Source of the DNA: Linanthus parryae
Lineage: Eukaryota > Streptophyta > Magnoliopsida > Ericales > Polemoniaceae
NCBI GenBank assembly: GCA_023055425.1
Contig: JALGPY010000005.1
Location: forward strand, 89,569,495-89,633,494
Direction of reading: 5' to 3'
Length of the DNA: 64,000 nucleotides
Within the stretch, counting starts at the first letter, position 1; each line of letters begins with the position of its first letter. The notes under the pieces are model-generated. The model was given only the letters and a program-made list of their open reading frames with translations, was not told the origin of the DNA and searched no databases. Below, one piece after another: positions 21,014 through 32,167 of the stretch. The translations under genes and the position numbers were made by a program.

Positions 21014-22060
21014 AACGAAGATGAGCCTTGTGTTTACTAGAAGGTTAGTGAGAGTTCTTTTGTGTCTCTGGTCTTGTATGTGGATGAAATAATACTCATT
21101 ATAAACGACATTACTATGTTGCAATCTTTGAAAGATTGGCTAGGAAAGTGTTTAACAATGAAGTACTTAGGGGATGCAGCTTATATACTGGGTATCAAGA
21201 TCTATTGGGATAGATCGAGGAAGATGCTCGGCCTAAGCCAAAGTACATATGTAGAAAAGGTGTTGAAACGGTTCAACATGCAAGAATCAAAGAAAGGATT
21301 CTTGCCCATGTCGCATGAAATCCCCCTTTCGAAGGTTGATTGTCCTTCCAATCAGATTGAGAAGAACCGCATGAGTAAGATCCCATATGCATCGGCCATA
21401 GGATCTATCATGTATGCCATATTGTGTACTAGACCATATGTTTCATACGCATTAAGTATGGCAAGAAGATATAAGTCCAATCCGGGTGAGAGTTACTAGA
21501 TTGTTGTCAAGAACATTATTAAGTACTTAAGAAGAACTAAGGATGCGTTCTTGATATTTGGAGGTAAGGAAGATTTGAGTGTAACTTCTTACACCGAAGC
21601 AAGCTTCCAAACCGACAATGAGGACTATAGATCGCAGTCGGGTTATGTGTTTAGCCTAAATGGATGAGCTGTGAGGTCGAAGAGTCCCAAGAAAGAGACA
21701 TTTGCTGATTCTACAACTGAAGTTGGGTACATTGTTGCTTCACGCGCAGATAAGGAGGCTGTTTGGATAAAGAAGTTTATCATTGAGCTTTGTGTGGTTC
21801 CTAGCATTGTGGATCCCATTACGTTGTATTGTGACAACGCTGGGGCGATTGCAGAAGCCAAGGAACCCTGGTCGCACCAGAGAACAAAGCATGTACTTAG
21901 GAGATTCCATCTAGTTCAAGAGATAGTCGATCGAGGATATGTGAAGATACGCACTATTCAAACAGATGATAATCTGTCAGATCCTCTCACAATGTCGTTG
22001 GTTCAGCGAAAGCATGAAGGAAACACTAGGGCTATTGGCATACGTGATGCACCAGATTGA
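21014..22060 (+). pseudogene. Copia-2 RT (C-terminal part) and RNase H
   Basis: The leader jumps directly to NEDEPCVY-KVSES, 30-40 codons before the RT catalytic box, which here reads LYVDEIILI (YVDD altered to YVDE). It then follows copia-1 through YILGIKIYWDRSRK, PYASAIGSIMYAILCTRP, RNase H pieces (SYTEASFQTD, STTEVGYIVA, LYCDNAGAI) and the end IGIRDAPD. Stops occur at 21497-21499 and near 21665. Gag, protease, integrase and the first half of RT are deleted. Confidence 0.85.
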
Positions 22061-22065
22061 CTCTA

Positions 22066-23365
22066 GTGCAAGTGGGAGACTGTTGGTTTTTGGATGCCCT
22101 AGAGGCAATCTGTTTAGTATGAACTTTAGTTGCTAGAATAAATCACTGTATTATTTATTATTTATGGAGATATTTAATATAAAGAAGTCCTTAAATTACA
22201 ATTGTGTTGTTTATCTTAAATGTCCCCAGTCCATTATATTGATTAACATGACGTTCAACTATAGACCTAGATCACCTAAAACCTCTGGGAGGGGCTTCGC
22301 TCCCGCTCTCAATCCTCGCTCCCGCGTTTTCAGCTCGAATTCGTCTATAATTCTCGCTCTCAAAATTTTAGAGCGCGTTTTCACCAACGCTCTGTAATTT
22401 CTCAACAATTGGTCTCACTATTAAGTCTTCAAGTCCATTTGAAAGTAAGTCAAAGTAAAATTTCAACATAAATGACATAGTCAACCCCCTATTGAGGTAG
22501 CCTCCTGCCTCTGTGTATGTCATATTCTCACGACTAACACCCACTTAAGCTGAATGTCATTACATTTGTCAGTATATGAGGTTATAATTTTATATATGAG
22601 ATTTTTATCTATTGCCACAAAATCTAGACTATACAAAAATTCAATATGTAATGTTTATACCTAAAATTAAATTAAGTATATAATTTATATACACGCTCTC
22701 AAGCCGCTCTCAAATACAACTTTTTTAGAATTGGTCGCTTCCGCGCTCCCGCTCTCGCTTTCGCTCCCGCTCTCGCTCCCGCTCTAGGTGACTTAGCTAT
22801 AGACTAGTATGTGGATAGATTGATATGGAGATATCAAGTTTAACACATGGGTATGCATTAGGAGTAATGGCATACTGGGTAGACCAACCACGAGAAGGCT
22901 ACATTAGATTATGTCAACTTTACAAGCGCTTCTCGTAGTGAAATATCATGCTTTGATATTATCAAACATTACACCGTAACTGGGTAACAATAAAGATAAC
23001 TATCTGGCATTATAGGAAGCAAGCTTAGAGGTGGCAGTGATGTAGAGAGTATTTGTCCCTCCTACATAATAGGAGCAAATATCCACGGCCACTCGAGGGG
23101 TAGAGCTTATGGAATGCCTGGCAAGACTCAGATAAATCAATATAGAGATATTGATGTTATCTGCATGGATAAGCCTATTCCCAGGATCGAGAAACTATGG
23201 ATTGGATATACGAGTGTGAAAATTATGTCTCGTGTCCAATCCGGATATGGAGACAAAGGGATAACACAACACGGTAACATTGAGCACAAGATTTGTCGGG
23301 AATACTGACTATTTCTATTAGTTGGGAGGCACAGATGTGTTGCGAGACACCGCTCTATTTTTGTA
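22066..23365 (+). repeat. Copia-2 polypurine tract and truncated 3' LTR
   Basis: The polypurine tract GTGCAAGTGGGAGAC (22066-22080) is identical to that of copia-1. The LTR starts TGTTGG at 22081 and aligns with copia-1's LTR up to about 23365. It is interrupted by a 530-bp MITE, and the last ~700 bp of the LTR are missing. Confidence 0.85.
22267..22796. mobile_element. hAT-like MITE in copia-2 3' LTR
   Basis: 530 bp with imperfect terminal inverted repeats (CTAGATCACCTA at the left; CTAAGTCACCTA as reverse complement of the right end). It is flanked by a perfect 8-bp duplication, CTATAGAC (22259-22266 and 22797-22804). The uninterrupted copia-1 LTR has a single CTATAGAC at this place, confirming the insertion. 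Subterminal runs of GCTCCCGCTCTCGCTCC-like motifs face each other at the two ends. An 8-bp TSD suggests hAT. No transposase. Confidence 0.85.
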
Positions 23366-23373
23366 ACATTTTT

Positions 23374-23411
23374 TATAACATAGAGATGGCTCTATAACAT
23401 AGAGATGGCTC
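23374..23411. repeat. 19-bp tandem duplication
   Basis: TATAACATAGAGATGGCTC occurs twice in direct succession just past the end of the copia-2 LTR homology. Confidence 0.9.
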
Positions 23412-24080
23412 TACATTACCAAATCGGAATGTTGTGTGAGGGTCCTTGCATAATCAACAGTGACGACAAATGTATTTATCAAGAAAAAGTTTAACACACA
23501 CTTTGATGTGTAATTGAGTTGGTCAGGTTAGTATTCTTAAAAATTTTGGACATTTGGCTTGAGGTCTTGAGTTCAAACCTTAAGGAAATTCAAAAACTAC
23601 TTATTGGTCTTCTCAACTACGAGCATATCAATCCGAATTTTCTCGGGCTAGTTGATTTACCTTGTGTGGTTTGCAGGTCACTACACCAGACCGGGAGTTT
23701 TTTCAGTGTGCACGGAAAGGTAACGGATCGGGTTTCCTTGTCACACACAAAAAAATAAAAATAAAAACAAATAACCCACACAGACCCTACGAGATATTGT
23801 TTCAGGGTCCTTCCATAATCAACAATGACGACAAATACACTTATCAAGAAAAGATTTTGCACTTTTCGTGGTGCAATGAAGTTGTGCGTGTTTGTATTTT
23901 TATGATCTTTGAAAATTTGTTTAGAGGTCTAGTATTCAAATTTTGGAGCGATTCAAATGTTTTATATTAATCGTTCTAACTGTGAGCATGTTAATACAAG
24001 TTTTTTCAGTTTACTTATTACACTAAAGCAATGATTTAGTCAGTGCGTCTCCGGAGGATAGCAATATTTATCATCTTGCG
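23412..24080. repeat. Degenerate dispersed repeats, unclassified
   Basis: Two tandem diverged copies of a unit with head GTCCTTGCATAATCAACAGT followed by GACGACAAAT and a later GAGGTCTTGAGTTCAAACCT start near 23424 and 23807. Further heads occur near 24512 and 25668. GAGTTCAAACCT resembles a polymerase III B box and TGGTCAGGTTAG a weak A box, so a SINE is possible, but the long head before them argues against a simple tRNA-derived SINE. No coding potential. Confidence 0.4.
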
Positions 24081-24085
24081 TGCTA

Positions 24086-24345
24086 CTACCTCGGTTTCTT
24101 CTCTTTCACCTTACTTCACTTTTTGACACTATTCATTGTGTCACTTTGACTCTGTGATTTGGTTAGAAAAAAGATACACGAATTTGGTAATCTTTGCATG
24201 ACCTTGTAGATAAAATTTTACTCTACAGTACTATGAAAAAATTGACAAAAAATTACATCGTTTTGATATCCAAATCACCGAGTCAAAGTGACCCAACTAC
24301 GGGTAAAAAAGTCAATCGAAGGGGAAAGAGAAGAAACAGAGGTTG
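24086..24345. mobile_element. Stowaway-like MITE 1
   Basis: 260 bp, terminal inverted repeat CTACCTCGGTTTCTTCTC / CAACCTCTGTTTCTTCTC, flanked by TA. A second copy of the same family is at 63149-63406; both share internal AATTTGGTAATCTTTGCATG and CACCGAGTCAA blocks. TA duplication and termini fit Tc1/mariner-type MITEs. Confidence 0.85.
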
Positions 24346-24686
24346 TACTACAGAACAGTGCACATCGGAAGAGTAGCAGGTGCAGATCCTACATCATCAA
24401 AAGGAATTAGCACCACATGTCATTATATTCTTTTCTAAATTGATAACATATATCTTCTAAAGATCTTTTTTATAAATATCTCTTCTAAAGTTATGTCAGA
24501 GGTAATAATACTTTCTCGGAATCTTGTGTGAGGTTCCTTGCATAACAGTAAACAACAATGCCCAGAAGTGCACTTACCAAGGAAAAGATCTAGCACACTT
24601 TTCGTGGAGTTCAATTATTAACATAGTAAGATTTTGATGATTAAGATCTTTTGCATTCGGGTACCAACTTTTCGTGGAGTTTAATA

Positions 24687-25656
24687 CTACCTCTGTTTTA
24701 TCTGTTTCAGCCTACTTTCTTGAAACAGAAATTTCACCTGTTTCAGCCTACTTTCCTCTTTTGGTAATATTTTGGTGCTAAAAGACTAAAGTATCCTTCA
24801 TTACCTATCCACTCAAATAACCCCTCCTCATTACACAGAAGGTACATTGATAGAGAGAGAGAAAGAGAGAGAGAGAAAGAGACCCATCGCCCTCTTCCCG
24901 TACGAAATTTCAACCTAGATCTCCTCTTGTTTGTTGATTTTTGTGGTTTCTTGTGCTGATTTTCAATCTGAGATCATCTTTCTCTACAAAACAAGACCAC
25001 GGTTGCATATATTCCCGAATCGTTCGCCGATTTTAGAACTTCGAGGCGGCGGTGGCGAGAGAGAAGGAAGAGGAGAAGGAGATCGGCGAAGATGAGGATA
25101 CCGCCGGAGTAAGAGGCGAACGTCGGAGATCGGCGAAGATGAGAACTCCACATATTCCGTCGAGTTCGTCTGCCTCTGCTCCGGTTGGGTCAGATTTTTC
25201 AGTTTGTTCTGAAATTTTCAGTTTTCAACATAATGCTCTCTCTCTCTATATGCGATTAGAAATTGAACCAGAACTACTTCTTGAAGTCGAAGAACTGGGT
25301 TTATTTCTCTGTGAATTGAATGGTGATTTTGGTTGTTTGATACTTTGATTACACCGTCCATCTCATCTTCTCTGTTATTGTTATTCTTTTCTTTTTATTT
25401 TGGTTGACATCTCTAACAGATTTAATCTGTTATGGATCTCTAATTGATTTAATCTGTTATGGTTATTGTCGGTGTCTGTTGTTGTTGTTGTGGTGGTGGT
25501 GGTGGGAATGGTGGTGTCTGTAATGTGTAATGAGAGAGGAGGAAGAAGAGAGGGGCTGTAATTAATTGATAGGGTAGGGTTAAAAATGTAAAAGGCACAG
25601 GTTTATTAAAACCTGTGCCAACTTTCTCTCAGCTAAAACAAGTGAAACGGAGGTAG
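24687..25656. mobile_element. 970-bp Stowaway/mariner-type element
   Basis: Begins CTACCTCTGTTTTATCTG and ends CAAGTGAAACGGAGGTAG, flanked by TA. The subterminal CTGTTTCAGCCTACTTTC occurs twice, and TCAGCCTACTTTAC is also in MITE 2. No transposase is visible. Its centre carries a GA microsatellite (24850-24885) and GC-rich, gene-like sequence. It is inserted between two copies of the unclassified repeat (ACTTTCTCGGAATCTTGTGT at 24506 and 25658). Confidence 0.75.
25052..25348 (+). other. Gene-like ORF inside the 970-bp element
   Basis: A 98-codon frame (acidic, Arg/Lys/Glu-rich N-terminus, then Ser-rich) in a context resembling a plant 5' UTR: CT/GA-rich leader, then GC-rich start. An 18-bp repeat (GAGATCGGCGAAGATGAG) occurs twice, near 25080 and 25126. 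It may be a captured host exon or chance coding potential of a GC-rich insert. No domain recognised. Confidence 0.25.
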
Positions 25657-26693
25657 TACTTTCTCGGAATCTTGTGTGAGGTTCCTTGCATAGCATATAT
25701 CAATTCTTACGTTTAATTGGGTTCCAACTCGGGACATTAAGCAAAGACTTCAAATATTCTACTCCTGAATCATCACACATTGGCATTTGTCTAGAGGGAA
25801 TTTGTCTAGAGTTTTTGAGTTCAATTATTCAGTGGCAATTGAAGGCGGGTCGTCATAAAAAATGAAAAAAATCCGCACCACATGTTATGAAAATGATTTC
25901 TAAAAATTATTAACTTATCTTCTAAATTTATGTTAGAGGGAATAATATTTTCTAAGATTAGGCATAGTTCCAAATTAGCAAATCGGAGTATCTTTGGAGT
26001 GACAATATTTTACAAAAGTTGTGTCATATAAATAATTGTAAACTGACATAATTTTATAAACAATGTTCTACTTTAGTATGTTTTTCTTGATAACTCTACT
26101 TTAATGATTTTAATTTTTTACTAATTTCACATAGTGATTCAACATTTTCTCCTTGGGTATTAAATTTAGGGTAGTGATTCTTAATAGAATGATGTCATTT
26201 AGCTAACACCCTTTATATTGTCTAAAATAAAGTAACACTCTTTATACTTATTTTGTTCTTTAATTTTAACTCAAATCACCCCTTTGCACTAATTTATATT
26301 GTTTCTTAATTCATTTACCAGTTCTCTCTTATCTCCACTAATCACTTACTCTCCCGTAAAAGGGCCTAATTACTACAATTAAATAAACTCCCTACGAATA
26401 ACTTATCCAACTAATTGCTCTACATTTGTTATTTTTTCCGAAATATTCCATGTTAATGCTTTCAAACCTGGTTGGAATTATGTGTGTTTCGGCCCATAGA
26501 CCTCCGAGCTTTCAGCCCATAGCTTCCTCATCAGCAGCTGCAAATATGTGTGTTTCGGATTTTATTCTCTCTGATCGAACGTCGAATCACCAGTTGCTGA
26601 CCGAAGAGGTTTGGGTGTGGAGTTGATGGATATTACCAGGATTTAAATTCCACCGCAGCCTTGCTTAGATTATGTTCTTTGGAACTTCACGAC
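25657..26693. other. AT-rich intergenic sequence with repeat relics
   Basis: Holds another head of the unclassified repeat (about 25660-25710) and a block (25872-25960) matching 24412-24510 (GCACCACATGT, TTATGTTAGAGG). From 26000 to 26690 I see no gene; short frames there have no recognisable motif. Confidence 0.4.
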
Positions 26694-27335
26694 TGTAAGC
26701 GAGGGACTTCATCGGGACAGTTCCTCCGTGTTCTTGCAAGAAGAAGAACAAAATAAACGACACCTGGTTGACCTGTTTGGTGGGAACGGAGATGAGAGCC
26801 GGTTTGGGGTAAGAGCAAGGCAACGTATGATATCCAGAGGTGAGACAATAATGGCCAGCTCGGTGGTTAGCTAAATTCTCCGTCTATCTCTATGTGTGTA
26901 TATATTGTGAAGTGGGACAGATCCTTTATATATAGCCCATTAGACGAGCGTGTATTAGCACGTACGGCGGCGATGGAGTCTCTCATGGCCTTTGACGTCT
27001 CCTAATTGAACGGCTCGTGGCCCATATATGTAGGGATCGTGGTCCATGACTTTAAGGACGTGACACTCCGTTCGCGGGTCTTTGGATAACATACAAGGGT
27101 CGCATGCGAGATAGGTGTCTCGCACTTGACATACCTTATTCTAGCCTCCAAGCCACTCACAACCCAAGTCCCGTCGGCATGAGTTGCATGTGCGAAGGGC
27201 CCTGCTTCGCAATCCTTCGCACACACAGGCAGAGGAAGCGTTTCGGTTCTATGCTGAGCACAACGGATGTGCATGTGTCCCTTATCCAGGTGACCACGTG
27301 GTTTGTCGATGGTATCACGATTCCGGGTATCAACA
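26694..27335 (-). repeat. LTR of element D (Tat-like, minus strand)
   Basis: 642 bp, minus strand TGTTGATACC...CGCTTACA. It shares with the A and B LTRs the blocks ATTCTAGCCTCCAAGCCACT and CCTCCGTGT, a TATATATA box (26937-26944) and a GTCGCATGCGAG/CTCGCA inverted repeat. On its right is a polypurine tract (GCAAAAAGGGGCTAC on the minus strand, 27336-27350), so it is a 3' LTR. Confidence 0.75.
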
Positions 27336-27760
27336 GTAGCCCCTTTTTGCGTTTTGATATTGTCGCACGATCTTCGAGAGCAAAAACCCTAGCCCCAAAA
27401 GAGTAATATCCAACACAAGGTACGTGAGCGACACGATTGTCCAAGATAAAATACAAACATCGCAACCATTGATGAACTAATCTGCGAGATTTAAGGTGAA
27501 TTTCTTGTGACCGCCAAATTTCCGAACTAGAGTATAGGCATAAAACCTTAGTTTGACATAGGTCATCATTGGCTACTAACATAGCTACTGGGTGTTCTGA
27601 ATTGTCTAGGCGATATGGTTGGCTCAAATCTACCTAAAATCGCCGGTTATCAAAGCATTTCCTCTTGAAACGACGCGTCTTTTTAATCGACAGAGGTGAC
27701 ATCATTGATTAAAAAAGACACCGAAGGGCTTCTCCTGTCACATTCTTATATCTCGTCATA
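27336..27760 (-). mobile_element. Element D internal 3' fragment
   Basis: Begins with the polypurine tract. About 35 bp further in, the minus strand has TTTTGGGGCTAGGGTTTT (27380-27400), a motif also found upstream of the polypurine tracts of B and C. No gag-pol or PMD motif is recognisable, and the rest of the element is missing. The right boundary is uncertain. Confidence 0.5.
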
Positions 27761-28039
27761 ACCTGTAAGCTTCCTTATGTATTTATATAATCGGTTAAAT
27801 TTAATAAGGAAAATAAATAGGATATGGTCGAATTTATTTTATGAGATAATTATGCTATATATTTTTTTGATTTATACTAATATCTTCTAATTAATTTTAA
27901 ATAGAAAACTAGAAAACATCTTTTTGTGATCATTATCACTAAATATATTATTTTATAAGAATATATATTATTTTCATAAACATATATTGTATTCCTAATT
28001 AAACTCTCTTACTTGGAAGGTAAGTAATTTAATCACAAA
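27761..28039. other. AT-rich spacer before element C
   Basis: Strongly AT-rich, with no coding features. It may be host DNA or the decayed start of C's LTR; similarity between C's two LTRs is lost upstream of about 28040. Confidence 0.4.
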
Positions 28040-28602
28040 GAATCTAAGATATGTTGATTGTCATCCACGTGGCAGCTGCTGATAAGACATAGTTGGTACT
28101 CCACTATCAGTATACCTATCGTTATATAAATACTTATCCATATGGGGGCTATGAGACAGGGTCCCCTCGCATATAACTTATACGAGAGTCAAAGGGTCTA
28201 AGTGGTTTGGAGGCTAGAGTAAGGATCGTCGCACTTGAGTAACGATTGCACTCGCGTGCGACCCTTGTCAGTTATCTGAGAGACTTGCGAATCACGCACC
28301 TATATATGCGGTCAACCGTACATGTGCGAGGCAGTTATATAACCGTCTCATGCGGTTATGTAATTTCTTGTAAATGTTGTCCTAAGACCAGTATATATAG
28401 GAGTGCTATCCTATGATAGAGGTTCGGTTCTTTTGGCTTATCAACTTGCATATTGTCTCTCTCTATCTCTCTCAGATATCTGACTTAGGCTTACTCTTAC
28501 CCTTTCCCACTTAACCTCTTGCTCTTTATCTGTTTTGTGTTGGTTGTTCTTGTCTATTGTAGGTACACGCTTGGATCATTCTCCTAATCTCCCTTGTATA
28601 CA
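28040..28602 (+). repeat. 5' LTR of element C
   Basis: Matches the 3' LTR at 62467-63032 along its length (for example TCATCCACGTGGCAGCTGCT), ends GTATACA at 28602, and has TATATATA at 28392-28399. Its extreme 5' end (TGTAGATAGTG in the 3' LTR) is replaced by unrelated bases. Confidence 0.88.
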
Positions 28603-28603
28603 T

Positions 28604-28621
28604 TGGTGAACCCGACGTGAA
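28604..28621 (+). other. Primer binding site of element C
   Basis: TGGTGAACCCGACGTGAA, identical to element A's site and one base after the LTR end. Probably primed by tRNA-Trp, judged from memory of that tRNA's 3' end. Confidence 0.82.
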
Positions 28622-28655
28622 GCAACCTTCACGCTTCACTCGATATCTTGCAATC

Positions 28656-30088
28656 ATGAATCACGATGGCGAATAAGGATATCGTTCTTCCCCAAGAGAT
28701 GGAATCCCAAGAGACGAGACTCCAGTCAACATCCACAATCAACTCTAGTCGCAGACAGTTTCGAGTGACTCATAGACCTTGGAAATACTCAATGCAACAA
28801 TCTAGAATCAGGCTAGAGTCATGCAAGCCCTGTCTGCGCAAATTTCCCAAATAATGTCAATTCTAGAAAATATTGAAACTAACTCTTCACATGGAAGTTC
28901 AATTACCCCTGGAGCAGCCGCGACATCAACACATCCTTCCAACATGACACCACCCCCTCCACCAACTAGTCCGCCTCCTCAGCACGGGAACTTACCACCA
29001 CCACCCCCACTCGCGCCAGACTTCCATCCTGAACGAGTATCAACAGCAAACTCTTTTGGGAACTACCCCATGATACCACCAACTAGTCCACCTTCGCATC
29101 TGGTGTTCAATCGCATATGATAGGTACCATGACCTACGACCCAAGTATGTCCTATATTTCTGGTGTCGCTGCGCCATCCATATTCCATGTGGAAGGGACC
29201 CCTCCAATAACTATGTCAACTTTGGAGCAGCGCCTGGAAAACTTCCTCGCAAACCAGTCTCTCACAGATGGTGTTGTCTCGGAGGTCGAATGTGCCCCAC
29301 CCATCCCACGAGAAATTTATTTGATGTCTAATCCCTCAGGTTGCAAGGCGCCGAAGTGGGAAAAGTTCGATGAGGTTAACGGGAATGCACAAGAGCATGT
29401 AATGTGTTTCGTGGATATGATTGGTCCACATGGGAGAGATCAAAGGTTACTGATGCACAATTTTCCCAAATCCTTAGGACACGTCACGTACAGATGGTAC
29501 TGAACGCTGGAAGCAGGGTCTATTCGCACATGGGAGGACATGGTGAAGAAGTTTTACACCAAGTTCTTTCAAGTGGAAGAGAAAGTGAAAACAAATCATT
29601 TTTCTCGAATGCATCCAAAGCATGATGAAGAAGGAGTTGCGTTCATAAAAAAACTCCGGACGAAGTCGCTCGAGTGTGTGTACGAAGTAATGGAAATTCG
29701 TCTAGTTGAAATCTGTCTCCAAGGGATGCGCGAAGAAGACAAAGCCATGTTGATTAACTTGCAGATTTGGAACTTTTCCAAGCTAATTGATTGTACCAGG
29801 AATATAAAGCCTATTGTGGAGAAGCAGAGTTGAAAGTTCACAAAAGGAAATTATAGTTTCAAAATTGGACGATTCAACTACAAAGACGTGCGGTAGAAGG
29901 GAATACAGTTTCATCGCATAAAGCACAAATAGGTCCACCGGAAGAGGCTCCACCATTGCCATGTTCCATTGGCGAAGTAACGAAACTCTGTAAACAATGG
30001 CAGAAAGATGGAGTATTGTGTGCGCTTGAGAAGCCTCCCACAGGAGAATAGTTAAGAGATTCAAAGTGGTGTGAATGTCATGGTCAGG
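28656..30088 (+). pseudogene. Element C gag, 5' part
   Basis: ATG at 28656 (MNHDGE then TAA). Homology with A's gag is clear: TLEILNATI, a Pro-rich stretch (28950-29090), APPIPREIYLMSNPSG, NVNGNAQEHV-type capsid motifs, WY-TLEAGSI with TGA at 29501-29503 where A has Arg, FYTKFFQVEEKV, and CLQGMREEDKAMLINLQ. It ends at the E insertion within the KWCECHGQ zinc-binding motif. Several further stops and frameshifts. The protein would have formed the retroelement capsid. Confidence 0.8.
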
Positions 30089-32167
30089 TGAAACACCCCC
30101 AAAATATGGGATGCCTCCGCATGAGGTATTGAACCCCATTGGGAATAGATAGGACATTCGGTTCATAGATAGTGCAATACTAAAATATCCAAACATAAAC
30201 ATTGATTCAATTTAAACCTAAACCGAGAACATCGTTTTGATAAAAAGAAATTATATTATTCGCATGAATTTACTAGTGGCCTTTATTGCAACATTTTATC
30301 CAGCGAGTCGTGAAGGCTCCCCCACCTTTATTAGCAACCTGTGGTTATCAAATGGCAACAGCCGACGCAGAAAAACATCATCAGTAAAAGACTGAGTAGG
30401 CACATACTACAATGGGTAAACAATATTTTTGGCTAAGTCTAACATGAACGTAAGAACTTTTGAAATAACACGAGTATAAAAGAAGTAATACATGATTGAA
30501 AGAACTCTTGAATTAAACCAGATATATAAAGGGTGACACTTTAACTTATTAGTTTGGCTGAGGAATGAAAATACAGCGGGTAATGTATGTCCACAGAGAG
30601 CTCAAGATGCAATATATATAAAAATGTACGTCTTGAGACATCGCCCGTCCCAATTCACTAAGAGCGTTATAAGGTAGCCAAACGCATACCCTGCTTGAAC
30701 CATACTATAGGACCTTAAGTGTCGACACCCCTATACCGTAGTGACCTACGTCAGCATAGGTAGTACTCTATAGTTTCCACAATAAATATACCATAGCAGT
30801 ATATGTCAGCCACTACGAGGGTCGGGTATGTAATCTTGTATGGATTATCACCCGAGGGATTTCCTATAAGCTCCCTTGGTCGTAGCCCTCATGAACATCT
30901 TCTTTGTACATAGCCCCATATCCATTATCGTTCATTAATCATCATTTTGATCATTCCAAAGATAAATTTATTTACAAAATTACTTTGACAAAAGTGTACC
31001 AAAATATGCTTCATAAACATTTGAAGAGTTGCACAAGGTATATCAAAATTTTGATAACTCACAAAGAATCGCATATTGATAGTCGAAGACATTGTACATA
31101 TGCACTTACCGGATTAAAGTAGAGTGGCGCACCATATGAACTCACATGTATTCCCACCTCAAACACAAAATATAGCTATAGTATGTGTATATGCACGAAA
31201 AGAAGAACGACTATATGGCCAAACAATGAAACGTAGTGACGAAAATCAGAAAATAGATGCTGAAATGAACTTACTAAATTCGTGGAAAGCGAAACGGAAG
31301 CGGAGCGTGAAGCGAAGGTGACATGCGATGGAAGGTGGAAACAGAAGATGGTGACGAAAGGCAGAACCGTTGATCACAAACAACGGAACGGATAAATGAG
31401 GAGAAGTGACACAAGTGAGAAACCTGGTTGGGTTTGGTGGCTGGTGGTTGGAATTTTGTTCTTGTCTGATTGAGAAGGAAGCTGATAGGGAAGGAGGGGA
31501 GAGAGATATTAAGGGGGGTGAATTCTGAGGGTGATGGAATATGGGAGTGGGTTTATATAGACGATGGTGAGAGAGATAGGGTCGTAGAGGATGGATAAAA
31601 CGGAATGAAATTAATTTCGTTTACGTTTTGGACCATGTGATTGCTGAGAGTATTGAAGAAGAAAAAATAACGATCCATTTAATGAAGTGAAATTAGTTAG
31701 GAAAGTGAACAAATGAATGGGTTGACGGGGTGATGAAGAGGAAGACACAATGAGAATTTAGTTGGAAGTTACTCCAAATTAATTGTAGACTAATTATAGT
31801 GTATGAAGGAAAAGAGAACGGAAGGGATTGAATTTATTTCCGTGGGTTTTTGGTTTTGTTTGAAGTGAGAAAAAATGTTTGTGACGCTTTGGGAGCACAA
31901 CAATAATTTGCTATGATGGAATAACCGGTTGGATAGTTTAGGTGTACCAAATAGAGGGTAACTAGGTCAAGATTAATTGGGTGGCTTGCGAGTATCAAGT
32001 GATGCAAGATTATTACTCTTAAGTATGCATATAAAAATGTAAACTCAAGTATTTATTTTTAATAATAATTGTAACAATGAAAAAGATAAAACCAAAAATA
32101 AAATTGTAGTAGTAATTATAAATAACCATGATATCCTTGCACAATCATTTAATTATGGGGTATTACA
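30089..32167 (-). repeat. Element E LTR copy 1 (solo-like)
   Basis: About 2.08 kb, plus strand TGAAACACCCCC...GGGGTATTACA. Its ends match the ends of the LTR at 40254-44130. It lacks about 1.2 kb of the middle (junction near 31128, GCGCAC/CATATGAAC) and has one instead of two copies of the internal 600-bp repeat. It is followed by TCATG, a one-base variant of the TCAGG target duplication. Confidence 0.8.

Larger units (their letters stand above)
19702..23365 (+). mobile_element. Copia-2: decayed Ty1/copia element, right part
   Basis: It contains the 3' part of a 5' LTR, an initiator-Met primer site, leader, a truncated RT-RNase H gene, a polypurine tract and a truncated 3' LTR. All segments align to copia-1 (50537-59069), so the two belong to one family. 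The left end was separated by insertion of B. The 3' LTR loses similarity at about 23365. Confidence 0.85.

Noticed and set aside
26426..26626. Possible host exon near 26426-26626
   Set aside because: A 66-codon frame without a recognisable domain, splice context or start context; cannot be supported from sequence alone.
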